64,000 nucleotides of DNA from Molanna angustata (GCA_963576475.1 OY754970.1:38573447-38637446); one strand, 5' to 3'. Shown: positions 19,936 to 32,059, numbered from the stretch's first letter. A program made the numbers and translations. The notes: generated from the sequence alone by a model not told the origin.

Positions 19936-20082
19936 CTGGGCCAGTGGCAGAGCAGATATCGCGCTGGATTAGTGAGATGGTGATTTGGAGTTCAAATACC
20001 ATTTTTTTAAATACACCGTATCGACCGATTTTGTTTACCTAATCAAAGAATTTTATGCTTAGATAGGGAACGGATGAAGGCA
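19936..20082 (+). mobile_element. SINE-2 copy, diverged
   Basis: Plus-strand copy with CAGTGGCAGAGCAGATATCG (A-box region), GATTTGGAGTTCAAATACC (decayed B box), CGACCGATTTTGTTTACCT, and the tail TTATGCTTAGATAGGGAACG, matching the order in 24954-25085. Confidence 0.65.
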
Positions 20083-20325
20083 TCTTTATTATTTATACAA
20101 AAATACAATTATATACAACAAAATTTGAGTTTTTTTAAGATTGTTGATAAAATAATGAAAAAACAAGTTTGTATTTACTGTATTTAGAGATAGTCGAATA
20201 TGACATTGAGTATGATATGTTGAAAGTCGTATAATGATAAAGGATCATTCTGTTTCTTAGTTTTGTGATAGAAATTTTTTTTTTTTAGTTTTTTGCTCTG
20301 ATAGTGTTCGTTTATTTTTTCTTCT

Positions 20326-20705
20326 TCTTCTTCCTTGATCCGCCTCCATGCAGGACGGTTCTGGGCAGATCGAATGGCTTTAGTGACAGAAGATACAAAA
20401 GACGCGACCTCTATGAATTCTACCATCTTCGCCTCCCATTACGACGAGCTTCTCGAGGATATCTGGGGTCCTTCTGGCTATGTGTCCAAAATACATAAGG
20501 GTTCGCTGAAGGCAAATAGTTGACAAGCGATCATTTATCTGCAGTTCCATTAGAATAGACGCATTGGTTCACTAGCAGTGCATGGTATTTGGAGCTTTTC
20601 CATCGAAACCATATTTCAAATGCAACAATCTTCCTTTTCTGTGATTCTGTTATAAGTCCATGTCATTCCAACGTAGAGGCAGAAAGAGAAGATAGTCTTG
20701 ATAAG
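20326..20705 (-). mobile_element. RTE-type LINE, 3'-terminal fragment
   Basis: On minus, remnants of the RTE C-terminus are readable in shifting frames: FEMWFRWKSS, then a YFGHIARR-like segment, and finally KAIRSAQNRPAWRRIKEEEE running into a GAAGAAGAAGAAG tail at 20326-20340. Frameshifts make it non-functional. Confidence 0.7.
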
Positions 20706-21174
20706 CCTTAAATGACGTTTTTGGTGATGCCACGATGTCGTTTATAATTTCATTACTCTAAAATAAACTAAATCTAAAAGAAATTATAACACTTTAGGGA
20801 ATATTATAACATCCATAATCTTGTTATAATATGGAATAGCCTAAGTCCGGATATAGCGTCATCCAACTCACTTTGCATTTAAAAGAAAAACCAATTAAGG
20901 AAAGATCATTATTCTGACGATGTGCCTTGCACGAAATGCGCCAATAATCAATTTAAATTAATAGAACAAAAAAACAAGTATTATTTTTTTATTTTATATA
21001 TCTACATAAAGAAGGAATATTTATCCCTAAACACCTGATCCCGATTTCCTCTCCTTGTTCTTTCCAAATCTTTTTTGCCATAAAGTATTATTATTTTTTT
21101 TTAATTGTTATGTTAGTGCGACATTGTTATATATTTTCTTTGATTTTTCGTTTTCATTCTTTTGTCGATGTGCA
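20706..21174. other. AT-rich spacer
   Basis: No gene or shared repeat recognised. Confidence 0.3.
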
Positions 21175-21290
21175 TAAACAATTTTTCATACGACGGAAGA
21201 AATTGCTTAATGGCAATAAGCCCGTCAGTTTGCAATATATTTGTTTATGTTTTGTACAAAAAGATAAATAAAAAAAATAAAAAACACTTC
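21175..21290 (+). mobile_element. LINE 3' end (TTGCC hairpin family), diverged
   Basis: GAAATTGCTTAATGGCAATA and AGCCCGTC resemble the hairpin and GTTTATTGCC-type end at 540-640, followed by an A-rich AAATAAAAAAAATAAAAAA tail. Confidence 0.5.
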
Positions 21291-22332
21291 ATTAGGCAGA
21301 AATTATAAATAAGTTATATAACGAAGCAAAAAAATTATTTTGAAAAGATTAAGGAATGTTTTCGAGTCTCGTTTGTTTGTAATTGAACCGACATTTAATG
21401 GAAGGTTCTGGCGAAATTCGAAACAGAATTTAGAGTGGACTGTTAGCTGATACATAAACAGACATTTTTTATTTCCAAAATAAGAGTAACACTCTCGTGC
21501 GCTGGAGAGTAATGGAGTCGCTTAAAGTGAAAAATGTCACAGTTTAACCGCTTTCTGGCAACACAACTTGTTGTCCCACAAAACAATACCTATATTATTT
21601 TAAGGAAATAAAACTACAATAAAATAGTATAAAATTCACACATAAACACGAATACTTTTTTTTGTTATTTTCTCAAATAAAATTAAATAATACACAATTA
21701 ATATATCTAAACGGTCCTTGAGGTGATGTTTTCACAAAATATTATTAAGAACTTAGCCTTATCTTGATACTGGATAAAGTTTATTCACTTTGTACACAGT
21801 AACAGGAGCCCATAAACCAAAACTTAAAAAAATCAATAGCTGAATCATCACCGTTTTGATATTCACCAAATGGTACAAGCGAATTTATTTTATTAAGCGA
21901 ATGTACGAGATTAAATATCAACCGTTTACTGACTTCATTTGAAATAAATTTCGCTTCATACAAAGTGACAGAATGTTTGACATCTTAAGTAGTGTGCGAA
22001 ACGTAAAAGTTCATAAAACAAACATTCAAAATTCTCGCAAGAAAATGTTCCGTCTGGTATAAGTGCTTTCTAAAGTCTAAAGCGAGTCTAGACCTGTCAC
22101 TTGTCTAGGTCTGCTCTCAGTGAAGTGTCTAACAAATATCTCGGGGAGATAATACTTACAGCGTGTCAGGATATGAAATAAAAATTAATACCTAAAAGAT
22201 TTAAATAAAATATGATGTTATGTTGTCTCAATTTATACAAACACGTTAGATCTTTATTTGATTAACTTTTTAATTCCTTGTATCGCGGTTTTTTTTTCGA
22301 AAAGTTGATAGTTTGCCTTATATTCCCGTATC
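21291..22332. other. Unique AT-rich sequence
   Basis: No coding or repeat structure recognised. A short inverted pair TCTAGACC / GGTCTAGA-like words near 22090-22110 was noted but is too short to call. Confidence 0.3.
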
Positions 22333-22512
22333 GTCTCATCTCAACCCTTTTTTTGTCCAGTAATGGATATAGGCCTCCCCTTGAGACCTCCACAGCTCTC
22401 TATCCTGAACAGACCGCATCCAACCGCCTCCAGCCACTCGTCTTATATCCTCGGACCACCTTGCGAGACGTCTTCCAACACTTCTTCTGCACGTTTTAGG
22501 TCGTTCTGGGTC
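22333..22512 (-). mobile_element. RTE-type LINE, 3'-terminal fragment
   Basis: The plus strand reads GTCCAGTAATGGATATAGGC, CTCCCCTTGAGACCTCCACA, CGCATCCAACCGCCTCC and GACCACCTTGCGAGACG, the complement of the common RTE C-terminal and 3' region (compare 5801-5943 and 47259-47356). Frames are broken. Confidence 0.6.
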
Positions 22513-23137
22513 GAAATTAATAATAATATTGTCTTGTCCTGGTGTGGGGTTAATATATGAAAAACATATGACACATTATACTTATTTTATTCGTAGCAGA
22601 GCTCTTGGCCGAACAAGTACCTACACTGTTATATACCTAGCTATCTGTATAGCGCGCGGAAGTGATAAAAGCTGCGAATCGCGTCTCTACCGTATTTATA
22701 CTCTTTATCGGGGAAGGGGGCAATACCACGTAGGTATTCTAATACACCACAAATATGAAACCATTACCTGCAACAACTCGTTGTAAAGTATAATAGTTAG
22801 TTTCGTATGATGTTGAAAAGAATTAAAACTTTAATAAGTAGTTTAGAAAGTAATTACATTGTAAGCAGTCACATACCTACCACCAACGGATATAATATTT
22901 CATAATGCCATATAATACTTTGTAAGGAAGCAAGAAGTAACCAGAGAAACTTTCACAGAGACGGAGCCAGATCCAAAACTTGTGCAGACGAAAGACTTTT
23001 TGTCCCGTAAGAAAGAAAAAATAGACGCCATACATTTCTTTGGCGAAGTTCTTCGGAGACAGCTTCGTCTGTGGATAGTGGATGCTTTCACACTGCACAA
23101 GGGAGTATTGTATTTCAATGTAAAGACTTGTTTTTTT
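22513..23137. other. Spacer, no gene recognised
   Basis: Overlapping minus-strand ORFs of about 72 codons at 22877-23118 have no similarity to a known family and no splice context. The block 22920-23100 is less AT-rich than its flanks. Confidence 0.3.
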
Positions 23138-23180
23138 CGCGTGAAATACTAATATTGTAACAATATTAGTATTTCACGCG
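23138..23180. repeat. Perfect 43-bp palindrome
   Basis: Arms 23138-23157 (starts CGCGTGAAATAC) and 23161-23180 are perfect reverse complements of 20 bp with a 3-nt centre (TAA). It lies directly at the 5' side of a LINE 3' tail. Confidence 0.9.
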
Positions 23181-23405
23181 ATTCTTTTTTGTCTATTTTT
23201 ATCTTAATCTGTGTTTTTATCTAAATCTATATATTTATATTTTACCTGAATCTATATTTTATGTTTTTATATTTCATCAATATTTATATTTTTATTTGTT
23301 TCTATATTTCATCTTTGTGTGTAATTAATTATTGTAAATGTATATTGTAACAAGTAAATGGCTAATGCCGAATATTTTGTAAATAAAAATAAAATAAAAT
23401 AAAAT
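23181..23405 (+). mobile_element. Probable LINE 3' untranslated end with (AAAAT)n tail
   Basis: T-rich sequence with repeated CTATATTT words, then TGGCTAATGCCGAATATTTT and an (AAAAT)4 tail to 23405. No coding remnant. Confidence 0.45.
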
Positions 23406-23540
23406 ATTCAAAAACAATTTGTCGATTGTTAATATAGATAAAATGGAGACAATGCTAAGTTGTCAAGTGAAGAAACCTCAAAGAACCTATAAAAATTAGC
23501 AATTTTTGAGGACCTTAGTTCAAATCCAACAGGTTCAGAT

Positions 23541-23702
23541 TAACTAACAGGTTCTATTTCAAATATCAATTTAGCACTATATTAATCGTTTCACAGATCC
23601 AGACTGAAAACACAGTTAAATACTGTGTCTCCACCGGGAATCGAACCCGGAAACTTTGGATCAGCAGTTAGACACCCAACCAACTGAGCCACGAAGGCCG
23701 AC
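23541..23702 (-). mobile_element. SINE-1 copy with intact B box
   Basis: The minus strand carries GTCGGCCTTCGTGGCTCAGT (A-box region) and CGGGTTCGATTCCCGGTGG, an excellent B box. The 3' half has a deletion in the TGTGGCAACTTG block. Confidence 0.75.
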
Positions 23703-23929
23703 GATTTAAATAAAATACAAGCATTTTATGCAAGTATTTCAGAAAAGTATGAGGATGATTTTGTACATGTCATCTTCTACTGACATATTTAGTATTTTTT
23801 AAAGAAAATAATACCTAGATATATTCTATTGAATAAGCTAAAAAAAAAGAATAATAAATAAAAAAGAATAGCAAACCAATTAAACTAAATAAAACAGGAT
23901 AGAGTAATGCAAGATTACCAAACTAGCAA

Positions 23930-24050
23930 GTTTAGTAAGAAAAGAGATGATGCATGAATGAAATTCTGTATTTATGAGCGAAATTTGAGTGTGCAGAGGG
24001 GTTCAGTTCTCTCAGCCTACCTCAAATAGGAAAACACCATGACTGTATTT
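23930..24050 (+). mobile_element. RTE-A 3' end, strongly diverged
   Basis: AGAGATGATGCATGAATG and GGTTCAGTTCTCTCAGCCTA resemble the family's GACGATGCATGAATG and GGTTCTCTCTGCCTAC blocks in the same order and spacing. Much decayed. Confidence 0.4.
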
Positions 24051-24676
24051 ATTGCATGATGCTTTTGATGAACTCACAAACAGACTAAAATATTCGCAGA
24101 TATAAAACGATCATGGGACCGTTTAATTTACAATTCTTCATTTTGAAATGTTTGAGCTTTATTGAAAACTGCACGCTCCATCGGAGTAGAAATGGAGGAA
24201 GAAAGAAAGACAGAAGTAAAGTGAAGAAAAATAAATGGTTAAATTATTTATCGAAAGGATTTTGCAGACTGGAAAATGAAAGTGCATAGTCGAGGAGGAG
24301 AAAGGGAGGTATATTCACAGAGTATAACACTGCACAAAGCATTTCACTTTCGGTTTCAATTTGAAATTATTTGCTCAGGAGAATTTCACAATCAACGATA
24401 CAAACAACGCGAAAATTGCATGAAAACCCTTTCGCAGATAAACGTTATAAATTCTGGATACTTGCGGAAGTAAAAACAACATTTTGTTAGGTATGCTAGT
24501 GAAATATAAACGTGGAAGAATATATGTAAAAAAATAATCAATACTTGTAGTACGTACTTATAATACGTACTTGTAGAAATAAGATCATTATAAAGAATTT
24601 GAAACAGGATAATGGATGATATAGGAATAACTAAGTTTTTACATAGAGCAAGGTGAATTCTGTGAAATGTATTAGA
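24051..24676. other. Spacer, no gene recognised
   Basis: A 65-codon ORF at 24276-24473 has no identifiable relatives. Nothing else is seen. Confidence 0.3.
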
Positions 24677-24830
24677 TTTATTTATTTAATTAACAAATTT
24701 TTGATACAGAGTATATAATACATATTTACTGTAACATACATATACATACATACACTTATATACATCTATTACACATAACAAAAATCCCACAACGCTTAGC
24801 CTGTTTGTGGGTATACCTTAATAAAATTAA
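24677..24830 (-). mobile_element. LINE 3' end (CCCACAA-type)
   Basis: On plus a TTTATTTATTTAATT run, then AACAAAAATCCCACAACGCT and GTTTGTGGGTATACC. The same block follows T-rich runs at 35508-35639, 37697-37790 and 56140-56290, so it is a minus-strand LINE 3' untranslated end of one family. Confidence 0.6.
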
Positions 24831-24953
24831 AAATAAAAATGTTGATTATTTGTTATATGTAAACAGTTATTTGTTAATGCATATGTGATAAGTGATGAAT
24901 ATATTTTAAAATGATTGTTGAATGGATTTATTTAATTATTTATTATTTAGGTG

Positions 24954-25085
24954 GGTCGATGGCAGAGCGGTTAGCGCGCTGGGCTAGTAATCCAGTGGTC
25001 GCGAGTTCGAATCCTGCCTCGACCGATTTCGTTCACCTATAGCACAAGCATTTATTTGCTTATTTTAGGGAACGTAGGAAGATGT
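24954..25085 (+). mobile_element. SINE-2 copy with near-intact tRNA-like head
   Basis: The first 71 nt fold like a tRNA: GGTCGA pairs with TCGACC, an anticodon stem CTGGG/TCCAG surrounds CTAGTAA (AGT at the anticodon place), with A box TGGCAGAGCGG and B box GAGTTCGAATCCTGCC. It is not called a tRNA gene because an unrelated tail (GATTTCGTTCACCTATAGCA to GGGAACGTAGGAAGATG) follows, and this head-plus-tail unit recurs at 2310, 19936 and 44165. Confidence 0.75.
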
Positions 25086-25275
25086 ATATGTACTTGTTTA
25101 ACAAGGACATATTCATTTTTTATATAAAAAAAAAAATACACATGCACGCCCTTGGGACTTTTACATATTCATTGGTAACAATAACAGCAATAGGTAAGTG
25201 TACTCACTTTAATTACACAAACAATTACAAAACGTTAATACAAAGGAGAAGTAAAAAATATAATTGATTTAAAAA

Positions 25276-25474
25276 AAGAAAAAGTTGGCACGATCACATA
25301 AATGGGATTTTGAAAGATGGTGATGTTAGAAGTAAGAATAATAGAAGGGCGTGTAAGAGACGATGTATGGACGTGAATGAAGCGAGTAATGTATGTCAAG
25401 AGAGAGGAGTCTGGCGTTCGGTTTTCTCTGCATACCCCAAATAGGGAAATGGCGTGATGGTATGGTATGGTAAA
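25276..25474 (+). mobile_element. RTE-A LINE, 3'-terminal fragment
   Basis: Matches the C-terminal coding end of the family: GGCACGATCACATAAATGGG, GATGTATGGACGTGAATGAA, GTCTGGCGTTCGGTTTTCTC and GGCGTGATGGTATGG. The stop TGA lies within GCGTGATGG, as in every copy. Confidence 0.7.
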
Positions 25475-26187
25475 AAAAAATAGACATAAAAGAAGATGAA
25501 CGAAAAAAAATAGCAGAATTGTAGACAAAAAAAATAACAAAGTAAAGTAAAAACTAAAATGTATAATTTGCGTTAAGTTAGCCTTTTAAAACCATCTGTA
25601 GTGTGTACACATCACTTTACTGGTTTTCAAGGCGGTGAAATCTATGTATATATGTGAATTAATAATTAATAATAAGATTGATAGATTGTATATAATCAAA
25701 GGTCAGAGATCGCTTAAGACAGATACTTACCTACATAATATTGTGTAAAAAGATTTTGATCAAAAGGAGAAATAATATCTATCAAAATCGTGTTATATCA
25801 ATAAATAAAACAAAAAATAATAATTTCAAAATAATTCAATACTTATTATGATATTTAAAAGAGCTGTAAGAAGTGGCAAAACAATAGAAAGAGGACATAA
25901 GAATCAGGTGTTCAAAGATACATACATGCCTACATACATTTGCGATACAAAGTAAAATCGAGCTTTAAAGTTGAAAGCATGTTTTCAACAGAAATGGACT
26001 ATATAAAAATGCATTTAAGTCAACCCTCGAAAAATGTTTAAAGTGTAGGTAAACCAGCTTACGTAGTTTTCACTCGCTTGAAAATATAAAGCGAGTTTCA
26101 AAATGTAGTATTTGGAGAAACACTATTAGAACAATGCTGAATGTATACATACTTCAAGTGAATATTTAAAGATTTCGTTTCTCCTGG
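25475..26187. other. AT-rich spacer
   Basis: No ORF or repeat recognised. Confidence 0.3.
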
Positions 26188-26660
26188 GTTGATTTAGATT
26201 CAGACTTTAGAAATTAATTAATAATTAAAAAAAAATATTGTGATAAAACAACGTGGCCGACTTATTGCTCGCAGGTAATTTCTACCAGTATACCACTAAA
26301 TCTGTTGGATTACGATAAATTATTAAGTGTATTGTACAAAACTTAACGACAATTTCATACTTAACTTCGATCTTAAGGAATTTTTATGATTGAATGTAGA
26401 TTATGATCGAGTACTGCAAGGCTACTCATGAAGTTGATTAAGATTAGAATCAGACTTAAGAAATATTTAAGATACAATTAATTAATTAATTATTTAAAAC
26501 TTAATGACAATTTCACACTAAACTTTGATCATAAGGAATTTTTAACATTCAATGTAGATTAAGATAAGATTATGATCCAGTTTTTATCTTCAATTTATAG
26601 TTTAAGATTATATCAAGATAAGAACGAATTAAAATCGTATCATGAGCAGCCCTGAACGAA
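26188..26660. repeat. Diverged tandem duplication, possibly a MITE pair
   Basis: Blocks around 26342 (CTTAACGACAATTTCAT) and 26500 (CTTAATGACAATTTCAC) are related at a 158-bp offset; GTTGATTTAGATTCAGACTT at 26188 has a relative at 26433 (245 bp). In addition CAAGGCTACTCATGA (about 26419) and TCATGAGCAGCCCTG (ending about 26654) are inverted, as expected for the ends of a TIR element of about 235 bp. Confidence 0.45.
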
Positions 26661-27660
26661 ACTGAACGCTTATGTTTGAAATTCTGTTGATTTTACACAA
26701 ATACTTTTTCACATTAGTATAGTGTACCTACCTATTCATCTTTACCTTTCCTCGACTTAATGAAAGTTCACCAAAACACCACGTCAGATGTGAGTATGGG
26801 GGGGTAAGTAAAGGGATTCCCTATAAATAATTCGATGATAGGTTTCCCTTCAGAAACCATCAGGGTTTAAGCATCTCTTCAGTCTCAAGGATAATTGACA
26901 AGTTTCGTCGTCCTGAGGTTGGTATGTTCAACAGGACGATAATTTAATTCAAAGTTACTCAACTGATCCCCGTATAATATGTCGGGTGAACCATTATGAG
27001 TGTTGCATTATAACATTTACGTCTATATTAATTTATGGCAAAATTCATTGAGATGTTTCGCAGATGTCGTCAACCAGAGGTATTTCATAATCGATTATTT
27101 ATAATAAATAATTTATAGAAATGTTTAATAATTTTGATGATTTTACAATATGTACACATAAATTCACCTATTGTATTTTTAAACCAACCGCATAAATCTG
27201 TTTATTCTGTTTCCTACATTTTCAACATTGCTCGTGCCCGTTCTTCCGTGGAAGAGTTCTGATTCTCAATACATCTATTTATAACTCACTCATTCTCTTC
27301 ATCATTCGTCCTTCACTTATTCCTTTTAAATGGCTAATCGCTTAGATTTTATACGGGTAAACTACCTAGATGCTTTCAATATGGGTAAACCACCCAGAAG
27401 AATTAATTTTCAATCTATTCACTACATCCTACTTTGATTTGCACTCAGGTCTTCTTTTCATAATTTTAATTTAGTTAAGTAGGTATATTTACACGCTGCA
27501 CTCCTGAATAACTGCAATGTGCATATCCTCGACAGTAGGTACTCGAAGATTAACGAACTCCAGTTCATCGCCGTTCGGGCAAGACAATAAAATACTTACA
27601 TTCATGCGTCAATCCTCTAACTGAATACAGTGTCGCGATTATCGTAGTTTTATTTTCTCT
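26661..27660. other. Sequence without recognised features
   Basis: No ORF over 60 codons and no repeat shared in the window. ACATTTTCAACATTGC and similar words are unremarkable. Confidence 0.3.
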
Positions 27661-27667
27661 GACCCTT

Positions 27668-28355
27668 AGGTAAGGAGCGCATGGAAGCTAATTGGATTAT
27701 TATCGGCCGATTAATTTATCGGCCGATAATAATCGGCCGATCGGTTCTAACGCGCAGGGAAGCTTATAGAATCGTACGATTGGAATTAACACGGCGGTCA
27801 ACATTCACATATTTAAAATACAATATGTGTATATACAAGTTTTAATATACATATGATTAGAAATATGGATTTTTTTATTCATTAAGTGGAATATTTATTA
27901 AATTACCTATGTAACTATTAATCAATTAAGTAATAACTTACCCAATTCAGTTCTTTTATTATGATTTAGCTGTTCCCAACCAGTTATTAATATTTCACTT
28001 ATTTTTTATCATACAATGAAGGACGGGCTTCAACATATATAATTAACTGTTCGTAATCAATATTTATTTCATCCATGTTTTCTGACATTTCGTTTGACAA
28101 CACTGACAACGTACTTCTCGATCTACTGCGCTCGGACGATTAAATTATCGGTGAGCAAGCGCCATTCGCGCCCTCTCATACAACAAGATTGGTTACAAAA
28201 AATCGGCCGATTTTTTTTGTGCCTCGTCACAAATTTTTAAATCGGCCGTTTCTGTTAGCTTTCATGCGCGCTCTAACATGTAATTCGTATGTTGTAGCTC
28301 ACCGATAATTAATCGGCCGATGAAATTAGCTTCCATGCGCGCCTACCTTTAACAT
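27668..28355. mobile_element. TIR DNA transposon remnant, about 0.7 kb, non-coding
   Basis: Ends are inverted: AGCGCATGGAAGCTAATT on the left and AATTAGCTTCCATGCGC on the right, each followed inward by ATCGGCCGATTAATT. The CGGCCGAT and GCATGGAAGCT words recur inside (27715-27765, 28200-28270), giving nested subterminal repeats. No ORF. The target duplication could not be fixed. Confidence 0.65.
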
Positions 28356-29484
28356 CACAAATAGTTGAATTATTGTTTAATTAGTTTAACTATATTAATG
28401 TTCATAAGAATATACTTATGTTGATCTTGTAAGTAATCTTTTATTAAAACCCTTTATCATTTTTAATTGTATTTTTGAAAAATTGTCTCAAAGATCTCTC
28501 TTTTAACTCACCCAGAGAAAAGAACGATATTTCTCGAAACGTGAAATGATAAAAAGAACAGAGAAATGGAAATATACAAGGGTACAATTTTTTTTAATGA
28601 AATTTTTCCATGCCGTAAATAAGATTTTTTTGGAAAAATGTTATTCCTCCCATAGTAATAAAATAATATATTATTTTCATATTACTTAGTATAAAGATGT
28701 ATCTGCCTGATATAATTTTTAATGTAGCATCATCACTGTTAGTTTTTTATAAATTTATTTTTTTACTGTAAAATAAGTTTGTGTGAAAATATTCAAAATT
28801 CAATAAAATTACAATATCCATAAAACCAGATCATAATTAAATCAAAATTTTACACCGTTTACAAAAAAGTATCAAATAACCCAATAAAACGTACAGGTAC
28901 CCATATAAAACATTTAGTAGATAGATAAGAAAACGTTTTATTAGCATACACTCCAGATTTGTGTATTATAAAAGTGGATAGGTGTATTTCAAAATGGCAG
29001 ATTTAAACCTCAAAATGGCAATTTACGATTCACAATTTAAATTATTATTTCACTTTTATGTTTTGTGCGATTACAATGTCCGCTTTGGGTAATCTTTTGG
29101 AAAATTAATGGCGGCGGCTCGGCTGTACAAATATTATTATGAAGGAGTAGACTAGTAGACATGATACATCTAGCCTAAACATATTTAGGGGGAGCGAGAG
29201 CTACCTACGTGATTACAGCTTGTGAAATTCTGACGTACGGAATACATTTGTGATATTCCTTAACTTCTTATGTAGTCTTCTTCTTTATATGTACCTACTT
29301 GTGATATTTTCAAAATATTAATTTACTAACGTCACATCTTTATGGGACGTTATGAGATTTCACAAAACCATATTGTAAAGTCGAGTTGGACAAATAATAT
29401 TTTTTTTATGTGCCCTTGAGATAATTATAGTATTAATAAACACTTCTTTGCACACTGTCAATTAATTTGAATATATTTTTTTTA
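28356..29484. other. AT-rich sequence, nothing recognised
   Basis: Over 1.1 kb without an ORF of 60 codons or a shared repeat. Confidence 0.35.
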
Positions 29485-29882
29485 ATCGCATATACGCCAT
29501 CATTGGATTTTTTGCCCTGTCGGCAGTCAAATGATATTTTTATTGATAATAACATCTTAATAGAGACGAAGTTGGGATATTATAGAAGAACCAGGAAATC
29601 AGGCACCTACAGGGCTTACGACCTGTCATAAGTTGGTTTACGTGATCTATTTATGCGCTTTCGCAACGTTCACTAATTATTCCTTCTTGTTGAGTTCTCT
29701 CAATGATTCCCTTAATTTTTGAAAGTTCTATATATTTAAATAATGTGTAAACGCTTTGAGTGATCACGTAAACCAATCGAAGACAGGCCGTAAGACCTGT
29801 AGGTGCCTGAGTTCCTGGTTCTTCTATAATATCCCAACTTCGTCTCTATTAATTTCTTCCAACTATCCAGTATTTCATTTTA
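29485..29882. mobile_element. Fold-back F copy
   Basis: Contains CGCATATACGCCATCATTGG, CCCTGTCGGCAGTC, TAATAGAGACGAAGTTGGG, then an inverted closing arm CCCAACTTCGTCTCTATTAA ending near 29855. The inner arms (GGCACCTACAGGGCTTACGA and its inverse) also pair. It has no coding capacity. Confidence 0.7.
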
Positions 29883-29960
29883 CGGAGGTCAAGGAGGTTG
29901 ACAAAAGTATCAAATATAGCTAAAAGTATTTTGTTTATCATCAAAATCTTTCAAAAATTT

Positions 29961-30064
29961 TCAGGCTGGATATGTGAGACGATAAATATCCAGAATGTGG
30001 CAACTTGTTACTGGGTGAGTTTTAAATAAACATTCGATATAGTACCTGTTTGCTGCCCGAGAAG
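29961..30064 (+). mobile_element. SINE-1, tail half only
   Basis: Plus-strand copy lacking the tRNA-like head: GGCTGGATATGTGAGACG, TGTGGCAACTTGTTACTGGG and the end TAGTACCTGTTTGCTGCCCG. It is the only plus-oriented SINE-1 in the window. Confidence 0.65.
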
Positions 30065-30764
30065 CAATTGTAAATAAGAAAATGATCTTATTTTGACGTT
30101 TCTAATAAAACTTTGAGGTGTACGGATTAAGTGGAACAGAATATACGAATAACAAATTCCAACCGTTTGGAATATTTCTCACGATGTGCACGAATCCACA
30201 AGACCTTTTTCACAAGATCGCACTAGGTGTCTGATACCTAATATAGAAGAGGACGACGATTTAATATGGGGCAGTGAGGGTTATTTTGACAAGAAGGTAT
30301 GTTTACCTCATATACGCCGTTACAATTAATCAGGTGGGGTCCGATATGGACGAGGCAGGGGACCGAACCGTAAACACGAGACGTGACGCGGATTATTTTG
30401 ATATGGGACATACCACCAGATATATTAAACCAAATGACACTGGATGGATGCATCACCTACACATACAAACATAGACTGGAAAAGGTACGACTGTTTACCT
30501 ATGAATAAATTGAAAATGCCACATGACAGGGTGACTCGAAACTCCAAGGATATACCGTACGTTGGTCATTTGAAGCTGAAGTATTTAAACCATAAAAAAA
30601 TTAATGTTTCTTTGTTCTGTAAGGCTTTTATCTGATATATTGATAAAATTTAATTATTTTGTATTTCATACAAAATTAACATGTCTGTGTTACCAACTGT
30701 GCCTCGGCGGTCGGCAAATGAAAATGAAAACCTTTGAGATAAAACTTAGTGATCGAATATTTTT
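30065..30764. other. Spacer, no gene recognised
   Basis: Positions 30240-30570 are less AT-rich and carry overlapping 60-70-codon ORFs on both strands, none with a recognisable domain. Possibly an old repeat. Confidence 0.3.
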
Positions 30765-31212
30765 ATTATTGCATATGCGCAAACATTGGATTTTTTTTTT
30801 CCCTGTCGGGAGTCAAAGATATTTTTTAACAGAAACAAAAAAACCAATACACTTTACAAACCAATACAATTTACAAAAAACCAATTCTCTCAATAGATGG
30901 CGTTCCAACAAAATAAATAATAAGATTGTTGTTCATAATTTCACCCATAGATGGCTGTAGTAAAAATTCCTTATTTTCAAGCGAAAAGAATTTCAGTATT
31001 ACAATATATAGAACTTTCAAAATTGAATTGATAGGGATCTCATTAAAAGGCATAATTGGTGAACGTTGCGCAAGCGCATAAAGTGATCACGTAAACCAGC
31101 CGATGACAGGTCGTAAGCCCTGTAGGTGCCTTGATTTCCCGGTTCTCCTACAATAAATATTCCAACTTCGTCTCTATTGAGATAATTAAAAATCTGTTAA
31201 AACTTAGTGATT
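30750..31212. mobile_element. Fold-back F copy with unique core
   Basis: The left end TCGAATATTTTTATTATTGC, CATATGCGCAAACATTGG and CCCTGTCGGGAGTC is followed by a non-palindromic core containing two related words, AATAGATGGCGTTC and ATAGATGGCTGTAG. The right arm is GTGAACGTTGCGCAAGCGCA to CGTCTCTATTGAGATAATT. The core is shared with 42662-43065. Confidence 0.7.
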
Positions 31213-32059
31213 AAATGTTTTGTGTATTATTTAATAGATGTGCAATATTTTGGTGAATTTTGGTGAATAGCACGAGATTTTATCTCAATTAAAGAGGGTC
31301 ATTATGAAACATAACATGGAACTTGTAAACCTTGTTAATTGTAATTTAGGATGTAAATTTATATTGATTTGATTAATAATAAATAATAAAAAAATCTAAA
31401 TGTGAGCCTTTTTAGGCGCGACGGGATTGATGTGTGGGTATACACGCATGTGTTGTGCTTCCTTTAATAAAGTAGTGCACATCCGCACACCTGTCGCTGG
31501 TTACCCTAAATTGTGGTATATGCCGTGATGGTATGAATGAATGAACATTGAGTTATATTTTTTAAATGTCAAACATTTTTTAAATCATAGTTATTGAACG
31601 ACATATGGGCTCTAGGAATTGATATAATTTAAACGAGTAAAAATGACAAAGGCATCTACACGTTTGCCAAAATAAAGGACCAAAGCTCTGCTGATTCAGG
31701 ATGCACTGTAGATTGGCGGATTGACGCCAGTATCATAATGAAAATGTTTATCCTGCTGACGGATGCGAGATAAATCCATTTAAATAGGGGCTTTGTTAGC
31801 AAATCAAATCTTTCTATGTAATGTAATATGGGAACAGTCAACGTTTGATAGGTATATACTTCTTTGGTTTAAAACTAGCGATGATTTTTCTTTCTGAACA
31901 ATGCTAATAATGTTGATTTGGAATTTGTTGACGCCGTCAGTTTTTGCCTACTGTCAGTTTCAGCGAAACTCAAGGATGTTATAAATAGTATTATTAAACG
32001 AGCAGGTTGTGGCTAACGCTTTACCTCTCAGAACCAAATTTCACTCAGTATTCAAATAT
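31213..32059. other. Spacer with a possible LINE tail
   Basis: GATGTGCAATATTTTGGTGAA near 31249 resembles a block near 51043, and an AATAATAAATAATAAAAAAA run ends at 31396, so 31240-31396 may be a LINE 3' end. At 31515 GCCGTGATGGTATGAATGAA resembles an RTE-A tail. The rest is featureless. Confidence 0.35.

Noticed and set aside
24954..25024. tRNA gene (Thr-AGT-like cloverleaf)
   Set aside because: The fold is nearly complete, but the T stem is imperfect and the same head followed by the same non-tRNA tail occurs at three other places, so it is a SINE.
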